NCBI GenBank assembly: GCA_938004375.1
Contig: CALKWH010000077.1
Coordinates: 1-8,963 of the forward strand
Source: an uncultured Pseudomonadota bacterium
GTDB lineage: Bacteria; Myxococcota_A; Polyangia; HGW-17
Reading direction: 5' to 3'
Length of the DNA stretch: 8,963 nt
The notes under the pieces are model-generated. The model made no database searches and was not told where the DNA came from. It worked only from the letters and a program-made list of their open reading frames with translations. A program made the translations under genes and the position numbers. Within the stretch, counting starts at the first letter, position 1. Each line of letters starts with the position of its first letter. Below are positions 1 through 7,765 of the stretch, piece after piece.

Positions 1-2200
1 GGATCCCCAGTGTCTTCGCGAGCCCGAAGCCGGTCTGCCCGTAGAGCACGCCGAAGTTGACCTCCTTGGCGATGGAGCGCTGCAGCGGGGTGACCGCCTC
101 GGGGGGCACGCCGAACACCTCGGATGCGGTGCGTCGGTGGATGTCGGTCTGCTGGGCGAACGCCTCGATTAGGGCCGGTTCGCGGCAGTAGTGGGCCAGG
201 ACCCGCAGCTCGATCTGGCTGTAGTCGCAGGACAGGAGCGCCATTCCCGGCGGCGCCACGAAGGCCTCCCGGATGCGGCGCCCCTCGGGAGTGCGCACGG
301 GGATGTTCTGCAGGTTGGGCTCGATGGAGGACAGCCGGCCGGTGGCCGCCACCCGGGTCTGGAACTGCCCGTGCACCCGCCCGGTGGCGGGATTCACCAA
401 CCGTGGCAGCACGTCCAGGTAAGTGTTCTGCAACTTGGAGAGGAACCGGTGCCGGACGATCATGGCCGGCGCCTCGTGCCGCTCGGCGAGCTCCTCGAGG
501 ACGTCGGCGTCGGTGGAGTACCCGGTCTTGGTCTTGCGCGAAGGGGCGAGCCCCAGATCCTCGAACAGGAACTTCTGCAGTTGTTTCGGGCTGGCCAGGT
601 TGATCGGACCGCCGGCCATGGCGCGCAGCTCCAGCTCGAGACGCACCGCCTCGGCGCCCCACTCGGAGCGCAGGACGGCGAGGACCTCGGGGTCCACCAG
701 GACGCCCGTGCGCTCGAGGCGGACGAGCACCTCGTGCAGCGGGAGCTCGACCTCCCGGTACAGGTCGCGCACGGCCGGCTCGGTCGCGAGGCCGGAGGCC
801 AGCGCGTCCTGGAGGTCCCGCAGGACGGCCACGGTCGCACCCGGGTCGCCCGCTCCGGCCGTCGACCCCGCAGGGACGATCCCCAGGCCTGTGCTCAAGG
901 CCGCGACGTCGGTGGTGTCGGTGGCCGAGTCCAGCACATACCCCGCGCAGAGGGGATCCTCGAGGGGGCCGGCGAGGGAGATGCCGCAGGCGGCGCAGAT
1001 CCACAGCAGCCCCTTGCAGTCGGGTGCGAGCTTGATGACCGCAGGGTCCTCGAGGGCGCCGCGCAGCCCTTCGAACACCACCCTCCAGTCCGGCCCGGCG
1101 TCGAACAGGCCGCCGGAGAAGGCGACGCGCTCGGAGCGCCCGTCCGGGTGGCCGACGATGATCTCGGACAACTCGAACGCGATGGGATGCCGACGGGCGA
1201 AGGCGAGGGAGACCACGAGCATCCGCTGCCCCGGCGCTGCCCCGGGGGCAGGGACGACGACCTCGGGGGCCGCGACGGCGACCTCGGGGGCCGCGACGGG
1301 CTCGGCGCGCCCGCCGTCAAGGAAGGCCGTGTCCGGGGGCACAGGCGGCGGGAGGGCGTCGAGCTCCCGCAGCAGGCGGGTGAACCCGTGCTTCTTCAGA
1401 AACGCGGCGAGCTCCGGACGCAACGCCGGTCCGGCGGTGAGGGCCGCGCGCAGGTCGTCGGCCAGAGGCGCGTCGTGGCGCAGCTCCACCAGCCTGCGGG
1501 ACAGGCGCGCCTGCTCCATGTGGGCCCGCAGGGCCTCGCCGTTGCGCCCCGGGACGTTCCCGGCGGCGCCCAACAGGGTTTCGAGATCCCCGTGCTCGGC
1601 CAGCAGTCTCGCCGCACCCTTGGCCCCGATGCCCGGCACGCCGGGCACGTTGTCCGAAGTGTCGCCCACCAGGGCGAGATAGTCGCCCACCTGCTCCGGC
1701 CGCACGCGGAACTTCTCGAACACGCCGGCGGCGTCGTAGATTTTCTCGCGCATGGGATCGAACAGGGTGACGCGGTCGTCCACCAGTTGCATCAGATCCT
1801 TGTCCGAGGAGTAGATCACGACGCGGTCGTCCCCAGCCGGCCAGCGAACGGCGATGGTGGCGATGAGATCGTCCGCCTCGAAGCCGACCTGGGAGAACAC
1901 CGGGATTCCGATGAGCCGGGAGAACTCCATGCAAAGCGGGATCTGCACGCGGATGTCCTCCGGGGTCTCGGGCCGGTTGGCCTTGTAGGCGTCGTACATC
2001 TCCTTGCGGAAGGAAGGACCGGGCGCGTCGAACACGGCCGCCACGTGGTCCGGGCGGGCGTCCTTCAACAGGTTCATGAGCATCTGGGAGAAGCCGAACA
2101 GCGCGCCCGTGGGCGTGCCGTCGGGCGCCGTGAGCGGCCGCATGGCGTGGTAGGCGCGGAACACGAAGGCGGTGGCGTCGATGATGATGACGGTGGACAT
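1..2200 (-). CDS. polA: DNA polymerase I, C-terminus cut off by the window edge
   Basis: Family A DNA polymerase for gap filling, primer removal and excision repair in the cytoplasm. 733 codons are present; about 150 C-terminal residues, including the last catalytic motif, lie beyond position 1. The 5'-nuclease domain (about 1-280) has D8, the EADD cluster (108-111), SSDKD (131-135), GDTSDN (179-184) and the helix-hairpin-helix VPGVPGIGAKG (185-195). A Pro/Ala-rich linker (about 284-325) precedes a degenerate 3'-5' exonuclease domain (about 326-470). Polymerase motifs are clear: TGRLSS (620-625), PNLQNIP (628-634), motif A DYSQIELR (659-666), and motif B R708-x3-K712-x3-F716-x3-Y720-G721, a constant 46 residues behind E. 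coli numbering. The O-helix Phe (F716) is retained. The ATG directly follows the TAG of the upstream phosphatase gene, with an AGGGAG Shine-Dalgarno 9 nt upstream (2215-2210), so translation is probably coupled. Family identity is near certain; loss of proofreading is inferred from missing residues. Confidence 0.97.
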   Translation of the reverse strand, partial: MSTVIIIDATAFVFRAYHAMRPLTAPDGTPTGALFGFSQMLMNLLKDARPDHVAAVFDAPGPSFRKEMYDAYKANRPETPEDIRVQIPLCMEFSRLIGIPVFSQVGFEADDLIATIAVRWPAGDDRVVIYSSDKDLMQLVDDRVTLFDPMREKIYDAAGVFEKFRVRPEQVGDYLALVGDTSDNVPGVPGIGAKGAARLLAEHGDLETLLGAAGNVPGRNGEALRAHMEQARLSRRLVELRHDAPLADDLRAALTAGPALRPELAAFLKKHGFTRLLRELDALPPPVPPDTAFLDGGRAEPVAAPEVAVAAPEVVVPAPGAAPGQRMLVVSLAFARRHPIAFELSEIIVGHPDGRSERVAFSGGLFDAGPDWRVVFEGLRGALEDPAVIKLAPDCKGLLWICAACGISLAGPLEDPLCAGYVLDSATDTTDVAALSTGLGIVPAGSTAGAGDPGATVAVLRDLQDALASGLATEPAVRDLYREVELPLHEVLVRLERTGVLVDPEVLAVLRSEWGAEAVRLELELRAMAGGPINLASPKQLQKFLFEDLGLAPSRKTKTGYSTDADVLEELAERHEAPAMIVRHRFLSKLQNTYLDVLPRLVNPATGRVHGQFQTRVAATGRLSSIEPNLQNIPVRTPEGRRIREAFVAPPGMALLSCDYSQIELRVLAHYCREPALIEAFAQQTDIHRRTASEVFGVPPEAVTPLQRSIAKEVNFGVLYGQTGFGLAKTLGI
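1258..1299 (-). repeat. perfect 21-bp tandem direct repeat inside polA
   Basis: Two identical abutting 21-bp units (1258-1278 and 1279-1299). 21 bp is seven codons, so the repeat stays in frame and adds an Ala/Val/Pro/Glu heptad (around residues 301-314) to the linker between the 5'-nuclease and the exonuclease-like domain of PolA. It looks like a slippage duplication tolerated in a flexible linker. Confidence 0.85.
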
Positions 2201-2863
2201 CTAGAGTGACTCCCTCACGAGGTCGAACAGCCCGATGAGCTCCCGGGGCCCGTGGATGACGAAGTCCGGGGCCAGGGCCTCGATCTGGGCCGCCGACCGG
2301 TTGCCCCAGGTGACCCCGCAGGTCCACATGCCGGCGGCCTTCCCGGCCGTGATGTCGACCTCGGAGTCGCCGATCATCACGCAGGCCCGGGGGGAGAGCT
2401 TCCAGCGGGCGGCGCAGTACAGAAGCGGCGCCGGCGCCGGCTTGTGCTCGGGCAGGGCGCCGTGTCCGAGCACGGGCTCGAAGAAGCCGGCCAGCCCCAG
2501 GACCCGCAGCAGGTCGTCGGTCCAGCCCTGCTCCTTGTTGGTGACCACACCGAGGGAGGCCGACGACCGCCAGTGTTCGAGGGCTTCGCGGACCCCGTCG
2601 TAGACGTAGGTGCCTTCCACGAGATGTTCGGTGTAGTGGCGATTGAAGATGGGGAAGGCGACGTCGGCCAGGTGCGCATACTCCGGGCCCATCGCGTCCC
2701 GGATCAGGCGCCCGGGCCCGTGACCGAGGTAGCGCGCCACCTCGGGCGGCGAGAGGGGCCCCAAGCCGAGCTCGGTGAGGGTCAGGTTCACCGCGGTCAC
2801 CAGGTCGGGCCCCGAGTCGATCAGGGTCCCGTCGAGATCGAAGATCAGTCCGATTCCGTGCAT
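2201..2863 (-). CDS. gph: HAD-family phosphatase, phosphoglycolate phosphatase-like
   Basis: 220-aa cytoplasmic HAD hydrolase, the usual length for Gph/PpaX-type enzymes. Motif I is FDLDGTLIDS (8-17), with nucleophile D9 and acid/base D11. A helical cap insertion follows (about 20-85). Motif II is VVTNK (106-110, T108), motif III is K141 in EHKPAPAPL, and motif IV is IGDSEVD (164-170) with Mg2+-binding D166 and D170. All catalytic residues are present. The likely reaction is 2-phosphoglycolate to glycolate plus phosphate, but a pyrophosphatase (PpaX) or another small-phosphoester substrate cannot be excluded from sequence. An AAGGAG Shine-Dalgarno (2874-2869), 5 nt before the ATG, overlaps the end of the upstream membrane-protein gene, whose TGA lies 2 nt away. 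The TAG stop touches the polA ATG. Gph removes phosphoglycolate released during repair of oxidised DNA ends, which fits coupling to polA. Confidence 0.9.
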   Translation of the reverse strand: MHGIGLIFDLDGTLIDSGPDLVTAVNLTLTELGLGPLSPPEVARYLGHGPGRLIRDAMGPEYAHLADVAFPIFNRHYTEHLVEGTYVYDGVREALEHWRSSASLGVVTNKEQGWTDDLLRVLGLAGFFEPVLGHGALPEHKPAPAPLLYCAARWKLSPRACVMIGDSEVDITAGKAAGMWTCGVTWGNRSAAQIEALAPDFVIHGPRELIGLFDLVRESL

Positions 2864-2865
2864 CG

Positions 2866-3801
2866 TCACTCCTTGTTTCCAGGGCCCCGCGCAAGCAGCG
2901 CGAGCACACAACCCAGCCCCAGCAGGGTCGCCCACCACAACGTGGCGAGCCGGATCGCCAGCACGGCCACCCCGACCTGCGCGGCCGAGGCCGCCCCGGC
3001 CAGCAGCAGGGTCATCATCCCCTCGGTGCCGCCGAGCCCGCCCGGAAAGAACACGCCGGCCAGTGTCCCGGCGAAGTACACGGCCATGGCAAAGGCCGGC
3101 GTCCCGGGGATCCCGAGCGCCCGCAGCACGAACCAGAACGCCACGCCCTCGCACAGCCAGCCCAGCGCGGAGACGGCCAGGGTCCCGGTCGCGACCGGCC
3201 AGGTGCGGACGCGATCGAGCTCGTCGAACCACGCGCCCAGCCCGTCGCGCCAACGCGCGAACAAGCGCAGGAGCACGGCCCGACCGGAGCGGGCGTAGGC
3301 GAGCCAGAAAAGCGCGGCGGCCGTGATCCACATGGGCGCGGCGGCCCAGAGCAGGTCGTCGTCGAGCCAGATCATCCCCAGCGAGAACAGGAGGATCACC
3401 GACACCAGATCGTAGAAGCGTTCCATCCAGACGACGGCCAGGGTCGTGCCGAGCGGCACGCCCCGATGCGCACAAAACACGCCCTTGATGGCCTCGCCGG
3501 CCTTGCCCGGCGTGATCGTGAAGGCCAGCCCGGACAGGAAGATCCACAGCGAGGGACCCAACGATAGGCGGGCACCCAGCCGGTCGAGCAGCCAGTGCCA
3601 GCGGGCGAAACGCACGGCGAAGTTGACCGTGGCAAGTGCGGCCGCGCCCAGGAGCGTGGCGGCCCCGATGCGCCCGAACGCCTCCGCGAAATCCCCGGCG
3701 CCGGACCACCAGACCAGGCCGGCGTACACGGCCACGGCGAGGGCCAGCGCGACCACGGTGCCCCACACCCAGCGGGCGGACCAGGGCGACCGATCGGTCA
3801 T
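2866..3801 (-). CDS. flippase-like integral membrane protein (LPG synthase TM / UPF0104 / YbhN family)
   Basis: 311-aa polytopic inner-membrane protein. Hydrophobic segments are visible at about 12-32, 46-65, 82-97, 120-146, 153-169, 203-228, 236-253, 262-284 and 287-303. Family hallmarks are TPGKAGEAIKG (97-107), the ERFYDL stretch (127-132) and PGGLGGTEG (253-261), which match the conserved loops of the lysylphosphatidylglycerol-synthase transmembrane family (PF03706, YbhN). There is no C-terminal aminoacyl-transfer domain, so it is not a full MprF. Members of this stand-alone type are thought to move lipids or polyprenyl-linked intermediates, but the substrate here is unknown. Its ATG overlaps the stop of the aldolase gene (ATGA, 3801-3798) and it lacks a strong Shine-Dalgarno, so it probably depends on translational coupling. 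It ends 2 nt before gph. Confidence 0.85.
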   Translation of the reverse strand: MTDRSPWSARWVWGTVVALALAVAVYAGLVWWSGAGDFAEAFGRIGAATLLGAAALATVNFAVRFARWHWLLDRLGARLSLGPSLWIFLSGLAFTITPGKAGEAIKGVFCAHRGVPLGTTLAVVWMERFYDLVSVILLFSLGMIWLDDDLLWAAAPMWITAAALFWLAYARSGRAVLLRLFARWRDGLGAWFDELDRVRTWPVATGTLAVSALGWLCEGVAFWFVLRALGIPGTPAFAMAVYFAGTLAGVFFPGGLGGTEGMMTLLLAGAASAAQVGVAVLAIRLATLWWATLLGLGCVLALLARGPGNKE

Positions 3802-4790
3802 TTCGCGGTCCCGTATTTGCCCGCCCCCCAGCGCAACAGGACTTCGACCTGTTCCGGTGCGAGCATGGCCTGGCGCCCGCCCGTCCAGAAATGGGCGGTC
3901 AGTTGGGCCTCGATGATCTCCTGCGCGTTCTCGAGCACGCCGGGCTTCTTGCAGGCGTACCGGAACCGGCCGTTCTCCAGGAACAGGCGGCCCAGGGCGG
4001 GCAGATCCCCGGGCGCGGCCCAGACGCCGTGGCCGTAATGGAGGGCGGCGTCGGGCGTCCAGGCGCCGGCGAGGGCGGCGGCGGCCTCTGGCTCCCAGGG
4101 TCCGGTCCCGAGCACGGTTCCCTCCGGATCGAAGGCGCCGACCTCGAGGCGCCCGAGTCCCGAGCCGGACGGCAGGACGCCCAGCAGGCGCCGGCAGATC
4201 GCGTCCAGCTCCTCGAAGCGCGTGAGGACGGCCTCCGGAGACGGCCCCCACACGATGGCGCCGTGGTTGCGCAGCAGCAGCGCCCCCTGGGCGGGGGCCG
4301 GCCCGCCGAGCCGGGCGTGCACCTCCCTCGCCAGGGCCGAGCCCGGCGGTGCGTAGGGCACCCACTCGCAGAACCCGCCCAACTGCGCGCCCACGCGAGC
4401 CACCAGCGACGTGGGGTCGCCCCCGATCGAGGCGAGGGCGGTGGCCGAGACCAGGTGGGCGTGGGCCGTCCAGGGGCCCAGCAACGCGTGGAAGAACGCC
4501 TCCACCGAGGGCGCGCCGAAGCCGGCGGGCGCGAGCGCCTCCAGGCGGTCGTCTGCGTCGGGAACCCCCGAAAAGAACAAGTCCCGCACCGCCCCGAGGG
4601 GCAGCGGCACCAGATCCCCGGGCACCGCCAGGTCTCGCAGCCGCAGGCCCGAGCGCTTGATGCGCAGCACCGGGGCGCCGCCGGACGCGTCGATGCAGGA
4701 CACATTCCCGCCCCCGCCCTGGGTCCACAAAAAGTCACGGCCGCAGCAGGCGCCGAGCCGGCAGCAGGCCTTCCAGGTCTCCCCGTTCAT
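3798..4790 (-). CDS. class II aldolase/adducin-family protein
   Basis: 330-aa soluble protein with an N-terminal class II aldolase fold. The substrate-phosphate loop is TQGGGGNVS (23-31), followed by an LRIKRSG segment (42-48). The acid/base Glu is probably E97 in PSVEAFFH, and the metal-binding histidines are H110 and H112 (HAH) and H176 in LRNHGAIVWG. All expected Zn ligands therefore seem present and the enzyme is probably active. The loop resembles the 'GGNVS.K...L.IKASG' class II aldolases and RhaD-type aldolases rather than small FucA/AraD enzymes. The roughly 120-residue C-terminal part (about 210-330) is not one I can assign. Substrate is unknown; phosphorylated sugars or ketose phosphates are the family norm. 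The start is chosen at ATG 4790 because GGGAGG lies just upstream, inside the 11-nt gap after the kinase stop. Its TGA overlaps the next gene by 4 nt. Confidence 0.85.
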   Translation of the reverse strand: MNGETWKACCRLGACCGRDFLWTQGGGGNVSCIDASGGAPVLRIKRSGLRLRDLAVPGDLVPLPLGAVRDLFFSGVPDADDRLEALAPAGFGAPSVEAFFHALLGPWTAHAHLVSATALASIGGDPTSLVARVGAQLGGFCEWVPYAPPGSALAREVHARLGGPAPAQGALLLRNHGAIVWGPSPEAVLTRFEELDAICRRLLGVLPSGSGLGRLEVGAFDPEGTVLGTGPWEPEAAAALAGAWTPDAALHYGHGVWAAPGDLPALGRLFLENGRFRYACKKPGVLENAQEIIEAQLTAHFWTGGRQAMLAPEQVEVLLRWGAGKYGTAK

Positions 4791-4801
4791 GATTCCTCCC
4801 G

Positions 4802-5917
<1,116 letters not shown>

Positions 5918-5943
5918 CTCGACTCCGGAACGGCTCGCACCAT

Positions 5944-5973
5944 ACCATAATTGGACCGGCATTCCAGTGCCAA
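5944..5973 (-). promoter_or_regulatory. candidate promoter for the kinase-to-polA operon
   Basis: On the minus strand, TTGGCA (5973-5968, 5 of 6 matches to the -35 consensus) is followed by an 18-nt spacer and TATGGT (5949-5944, 4 of 6 matches to -10). Transcription would start about 20 nt upstream of the kinase ATG, leaving room for its GGAG site. It is the best sigma70-like pair I find in this intergenic stretch, but the -10 is mediocre. Confidence 0.35.
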
Positions 5974-5981
5974 CACCGACG

Positions 5982-5995
5982 GCCCGCATGCGGGC
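5982..5995. repeat. perfect 14-bp palindrome between divergent genes
   Basis: GCCCGCATGCGGGC is a perfect inverted repeat. It lies between the candidate kinase promoter and the A-tract of the lipoprotein promoter, so it could be an operator for a dimeric regulator acting on both directions. It is not a terminator for either strand: the neighbouring A8 run is on the wrong side to give a U-tract after the hairpin. No regulator gene is in the window. Function is inference only. Confidence 0.4.
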
Positions 5996-5998
5996 AGG

Positions 5999-6034
5999 AA
6001 AAAAAATCCGCTTCCAGAGAAATCATGCTATAAC
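5999..6034 (+). promoter_or_regulatory. extended -10 promoter with A-tract for lipoprotein gene 1
   Basis: TGCTATAAC (6026-6034) is an extended -10 element (TGn-TATAAC). No convincing -35 is present. An A8 run (5999-6006) just upstream could act as an UP-like or bending element. The same arrangement, an A-tract followed about 20 nt later by AAATCRTGCTATA, precedes the second lipoprotein gene, which strengthens the call. The 5' UTR would be about 65 nt. Confidence 0.6.
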
Positions 6035-6105
6035 AGTCCCGGCCTGTGGTCGCTCTTTCGCACGATCCCCTGGGCGTCCGCCTTCCCCTGATTGAGGAGT
6101 CTGCC

Positions 6106-7689
6106 ATGAAGCACGGAATCGTTTTATATTGTTTATTTTTTGCTCTTTTCGCTTGTACGCCCGACCCCGGAAACGAAAACTCGAACTCCAACAACGTCAA
6201 TAACGTCAATAATTCAAACAACGTCAATAACGTCAATAATTCAAACAACGCCAATAACATCAACAATCCGGTGAACGAGATCTGCGGCGACGGCGTCGAC
6301 AACGACCTCGACGGCACCATCGACTGTGACGATCTCGACTGCCTGGGCCAGCCCGGCTGCGCCACGAACAACCAGAACGACGCCGGCGACGACGCCGACG
6401 GCAACATCTACGACTTCGACGCCGACAGCGGGAACTGCCCCCCCGAGATGCAGAGCCCCTGCCCCACTCCGACGCCCACCGGCTGTCTCTCCTCCGAGGT
6501 CGCCAACAACGGCCTCGACGACAACTGCAACGGTCAGATCGACGAGTCCGGCGGCACCGCCTGCTCGCCGGGCGCCGTACGCGCCTGCTTCCTCGGCCCT
6601 CCGGGGCGCCGCGGCGTGGGCGCCTGCGCCGACGGTCAGCAGGTCTGCCTGCGCACCTCCGGCGAGTTCGGCTCCTGGGGCCCCTGCGAAGGCGGCATCT
6701 CCCCCTCCCCCGAGCGCTGCGACTCCCTCGACAACGACTGCAACGGCTGCGTCGACGACGAGCTCTGCTGCTCCCCGCCCATCGAGTGCCCGGACAGCAA
6801 TCACCCGACCCTGCAGGGCGCCGCGCCCTTCACCGACTTCGTCATCGACGGCGCCAACTATTACCACGGCACCGCCGTGCGCTGGGAGTGGACCGTGTCC
6901 TCCGGCCCCTGCGACGATGTCCTGGGCGTGAACTCGTACACCGTCAACGGGAACGACACCATCGGCTACACGGCCAACAGCCAGCAGATCACCCTGCGCT
7001 TCAAGTTGTCCGGCGAGTACACCATCACGATGCGGGTGTACTACACCGACACCGACTACTACGAGTGCATCTTCATCCTGCGCGTGGCCGGCCCCGGCCT
7101 GCGCGTGGAGTTGTGCTGGGACACCAACGACGACACCGACATCGACCTGCACATGATGAAGCAGGGCGCCGGCACCAGTTACTGCACGACCCCCGGGGAC
7201 TGCTACTACGGCAACTGCGCGGCCTACTCCTACCAGGACCACGCCGTGTGGGGCAGCGCCAACTCCAACATCAGCGCCTGCCAGGGATCCCAGTATGGCA
7301 GCGACTGGGCCTCCGACTTCGGCTATTGTCCCAACCCGCGCCTCGACATCGACAACATCGCCGCCGGCCCCATCCCCGAGAACATCAACGTCGACACGCC
7401 CACCAACGGCTCCACCTACCGCGTCCGCGTGAACTTCTGGGGCGGCGGCGGCATCCCGACGCACCCCGTCGTAAACATCTACTGCGACGGCGCGCGCCTG
7501 GCCACCTTCGGCTATCCCAACGCCAACCAGGTCACCATGACGACCTCTGGCGGCTGCACCAGCGGCCAGCACTGGCGCGTGGCCGATGTCACCACCGCCG
7601 TCTCCGGCGGCACGACCACCTGCACCGTCACCTCCCTGGCCAACTCCAACGGCACCCCCAACATGGAGATCGGCAACGCCGTCTATTGA
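6106..7689 (+). CDS. secreted Cys-rich lipoprotein, MopE-like loops and myxobacterial C-terminal beta domain (copy 1)
   Basis: 527-aa predicted lipoprotein of unknown function. The start at ATG 6106 is chosen over an in-frame GTG at 6046 because GAGGAG lies 6 nt upstream and it begins a short signal peptide ending in a lipobox (LFAC, lipidated C17). A spacer of NNV/NNS/NNA repeats follows (29-54). Three Asp/Asn-rich loops resembling calcium- or metal-binding MopE-type repeats come next: DNDLDGTIDCDD (65-76), DDNCNGQIDE (138-147) and DNDCNGCVDDE (209-219). The region between the last two (about 151-205) has paired cysteines and GSWGPC, as in many myxobacterial surface proteins. A PKD-like stretch (about 229-328) precedes a beta-sandwich-type domain opened by LRVELCWDT (332-340) and TDIDLH (344-349), with TYRVRVNFW further on. 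The many cysteines suggest disulfides outside the cytoplasm. Likely cell-surface or outer-membrane located; ligand binding or adhesion are guesses. Its own promoter makes it independent of the kinase operon. Confidence 0.9.
   Translation: MKHGIVLYCLFFALFACTPDPGNENSNSNNVNNVNNSNNVNNVNNSNNANNINNPVNEICGDGVDNDLDGTIDCDDLDCLGQPGCATNNQNDAGDDADGNIYDFDADSGNCPPEMQSPCPTPTPTGCLSSEVANNGLDDNCNGQIDESGGTACSPGAVRACFLGPPGRRGVGACADGQQVCLRTSGEFGSWGPCEGGISPSPERCDSLDNDCNGCVDDELCCSPPIECPDSNHPTLQGAAPFTDFVIDGANYYHGTAVRWEWTVSSGPCDDVLGVNSYTVNGNDTIGYTANSQQITLRFKLSGEYTITMRVYYTDTDYYECIFILRVAGPGLRVELCWDTNDDTDIDLHMMKQGAGTSYCTTPGDCYYGNCAAYSYQDHAVWGSANSNISACQGSQYGSDWASDFGYCPNPRLDIDNIAAGPIPENINVDTPTNGSTYRVRVNFWGGGGIPTHPVVNIYCDGARLATFGYPNANQVTMTTSGGCTSGQHWRVADVTTAVSGGTTTCTVTSLANSNGTPNMEIGNAVY
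6190..6267 (+). repeat. NNX codon repeat with a perfect 27-bp tandem duplication (copy 1)
   Basis: 26 codons reading Asn-Asn-x (x = Val, Val, Ser, Val, Val, Ser, Ala, Ile, then NN before Pro). The first 54 bp are two identical 27-bp units (6190-6216, 6217-6243). The unit is nested, with a 9-bp period. The repeat is AT-rich within a GC-rich gene and encodes the flexible polar tether between the lipidated cysteine and the first folded domain. Such repeats change length easily by slippage. Confidence 0.9.
6217..6969 (+). repeat. 753-bp near-identical duplicated block, left copy
   Basis: Matches 7939-8691 at a constant offset of 1722 bp. By eye only two bases differ, 6255/7977 (T/C) and 6918/8640 (T/C), both synonymous. 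It covers the end of the NNX tether, all three Asp-rich loops, the Cys-rich region and about half of the PKD-like region. Sequence on both sides is diverged. Confidence 0.93.
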
Positions 7690-7728
7690 TGACGCCGAGC
7701 CCACGGACGACACCCGCACCCCACCAAC

Positions 7729-7765
7729 AAAAAAACCCTCACAACAGATAAAATCGTGCTATAGA
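7729..7765 (+). promoter_or_regulatory. extended -10 promoter with A-tract for lipoprotein gene 2
   Basis: TGCTATAGA (7757-7765) is an extended -10 element, preceded by an A7 run (7729-7735) and a weak -35-like CTCACA (7738-7743, 16-nt spacer). It shares AAATCRTGCTATA with the first lipoprotein promoter. The 5' UTR would be about 60 nt. I see no hairpin-plus-U-tract terminator between the gene 1 stop and this promoter, so read-through from gene 1 is possible. Confidence 0.6.

Noticed and set aside
1..6. GGATCC at the left edge as a BamHI cloning junction
   Set aside because: The polA reading frame is native right up to base 1 (LGI following motif B, as in other Pol I proteins), so the site is coincidental. 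Another GGATCC occurs inside lipoprotein copy 1.
191..2209. 672-codon plus-strand open frame
   Set aside because: It lies antisense to polA, whose minus-strand motifs are unambiguous. Long antisense frames are expected where third positions are almost all G or C, and the product resembles no family.
1317..2909. Long minus-strand open frames in other phases (also 2201-3766 and 2866-4728 read as single fused genes)
   Set aside because: The true genes inside them have clear starts, Shine-Dalgarno sites and motifs. The extra N-terminal parts are out-of-frame readings of the neighbouring genes.
5957..5973. Sigma54-like promoter TTGGCAC...TGC upstream of the kinase
   Set aside because: GG and GC elements are 9 nt apart where sigma54 promoters need 10, and that spacing is strict. 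The overlapping sigma70-like pair is a better reading.
5982..6006. Intrinsic terminator made of the palindrome plus the A-run
   Set aside because: On the plus strand the hairpin is followed by A rather than T; on the minus strand the T-run precedes the hairpin. Neither orientation works.
6046..6105. In-frame GTG at 6046 as the start of lipoprotein copy 1
   Set aside because: It would put about 20 non-hydrophobic residues before the signal peptide, starts within a few bases of the promoter, and lacks the GAGGAG site that serves ATG 6106.
6190..6267. CRISPR-like or other non-coding repeat array
   Set aside because: The period is 9/27 bp without spacers, it keeps the reading frame and encodes an Asn-Asn-x tether.
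6241..7719. 492-codon minus-strand frame opposite lipoprotein copy 1, and its twin at 7963-8874
   Set aside because: Low-complexity Val/Ala/Gly translation mirroring Asp- and Asn-rich codons of the plus strand. It is repeated in both copies only because the DNA is duplicated.
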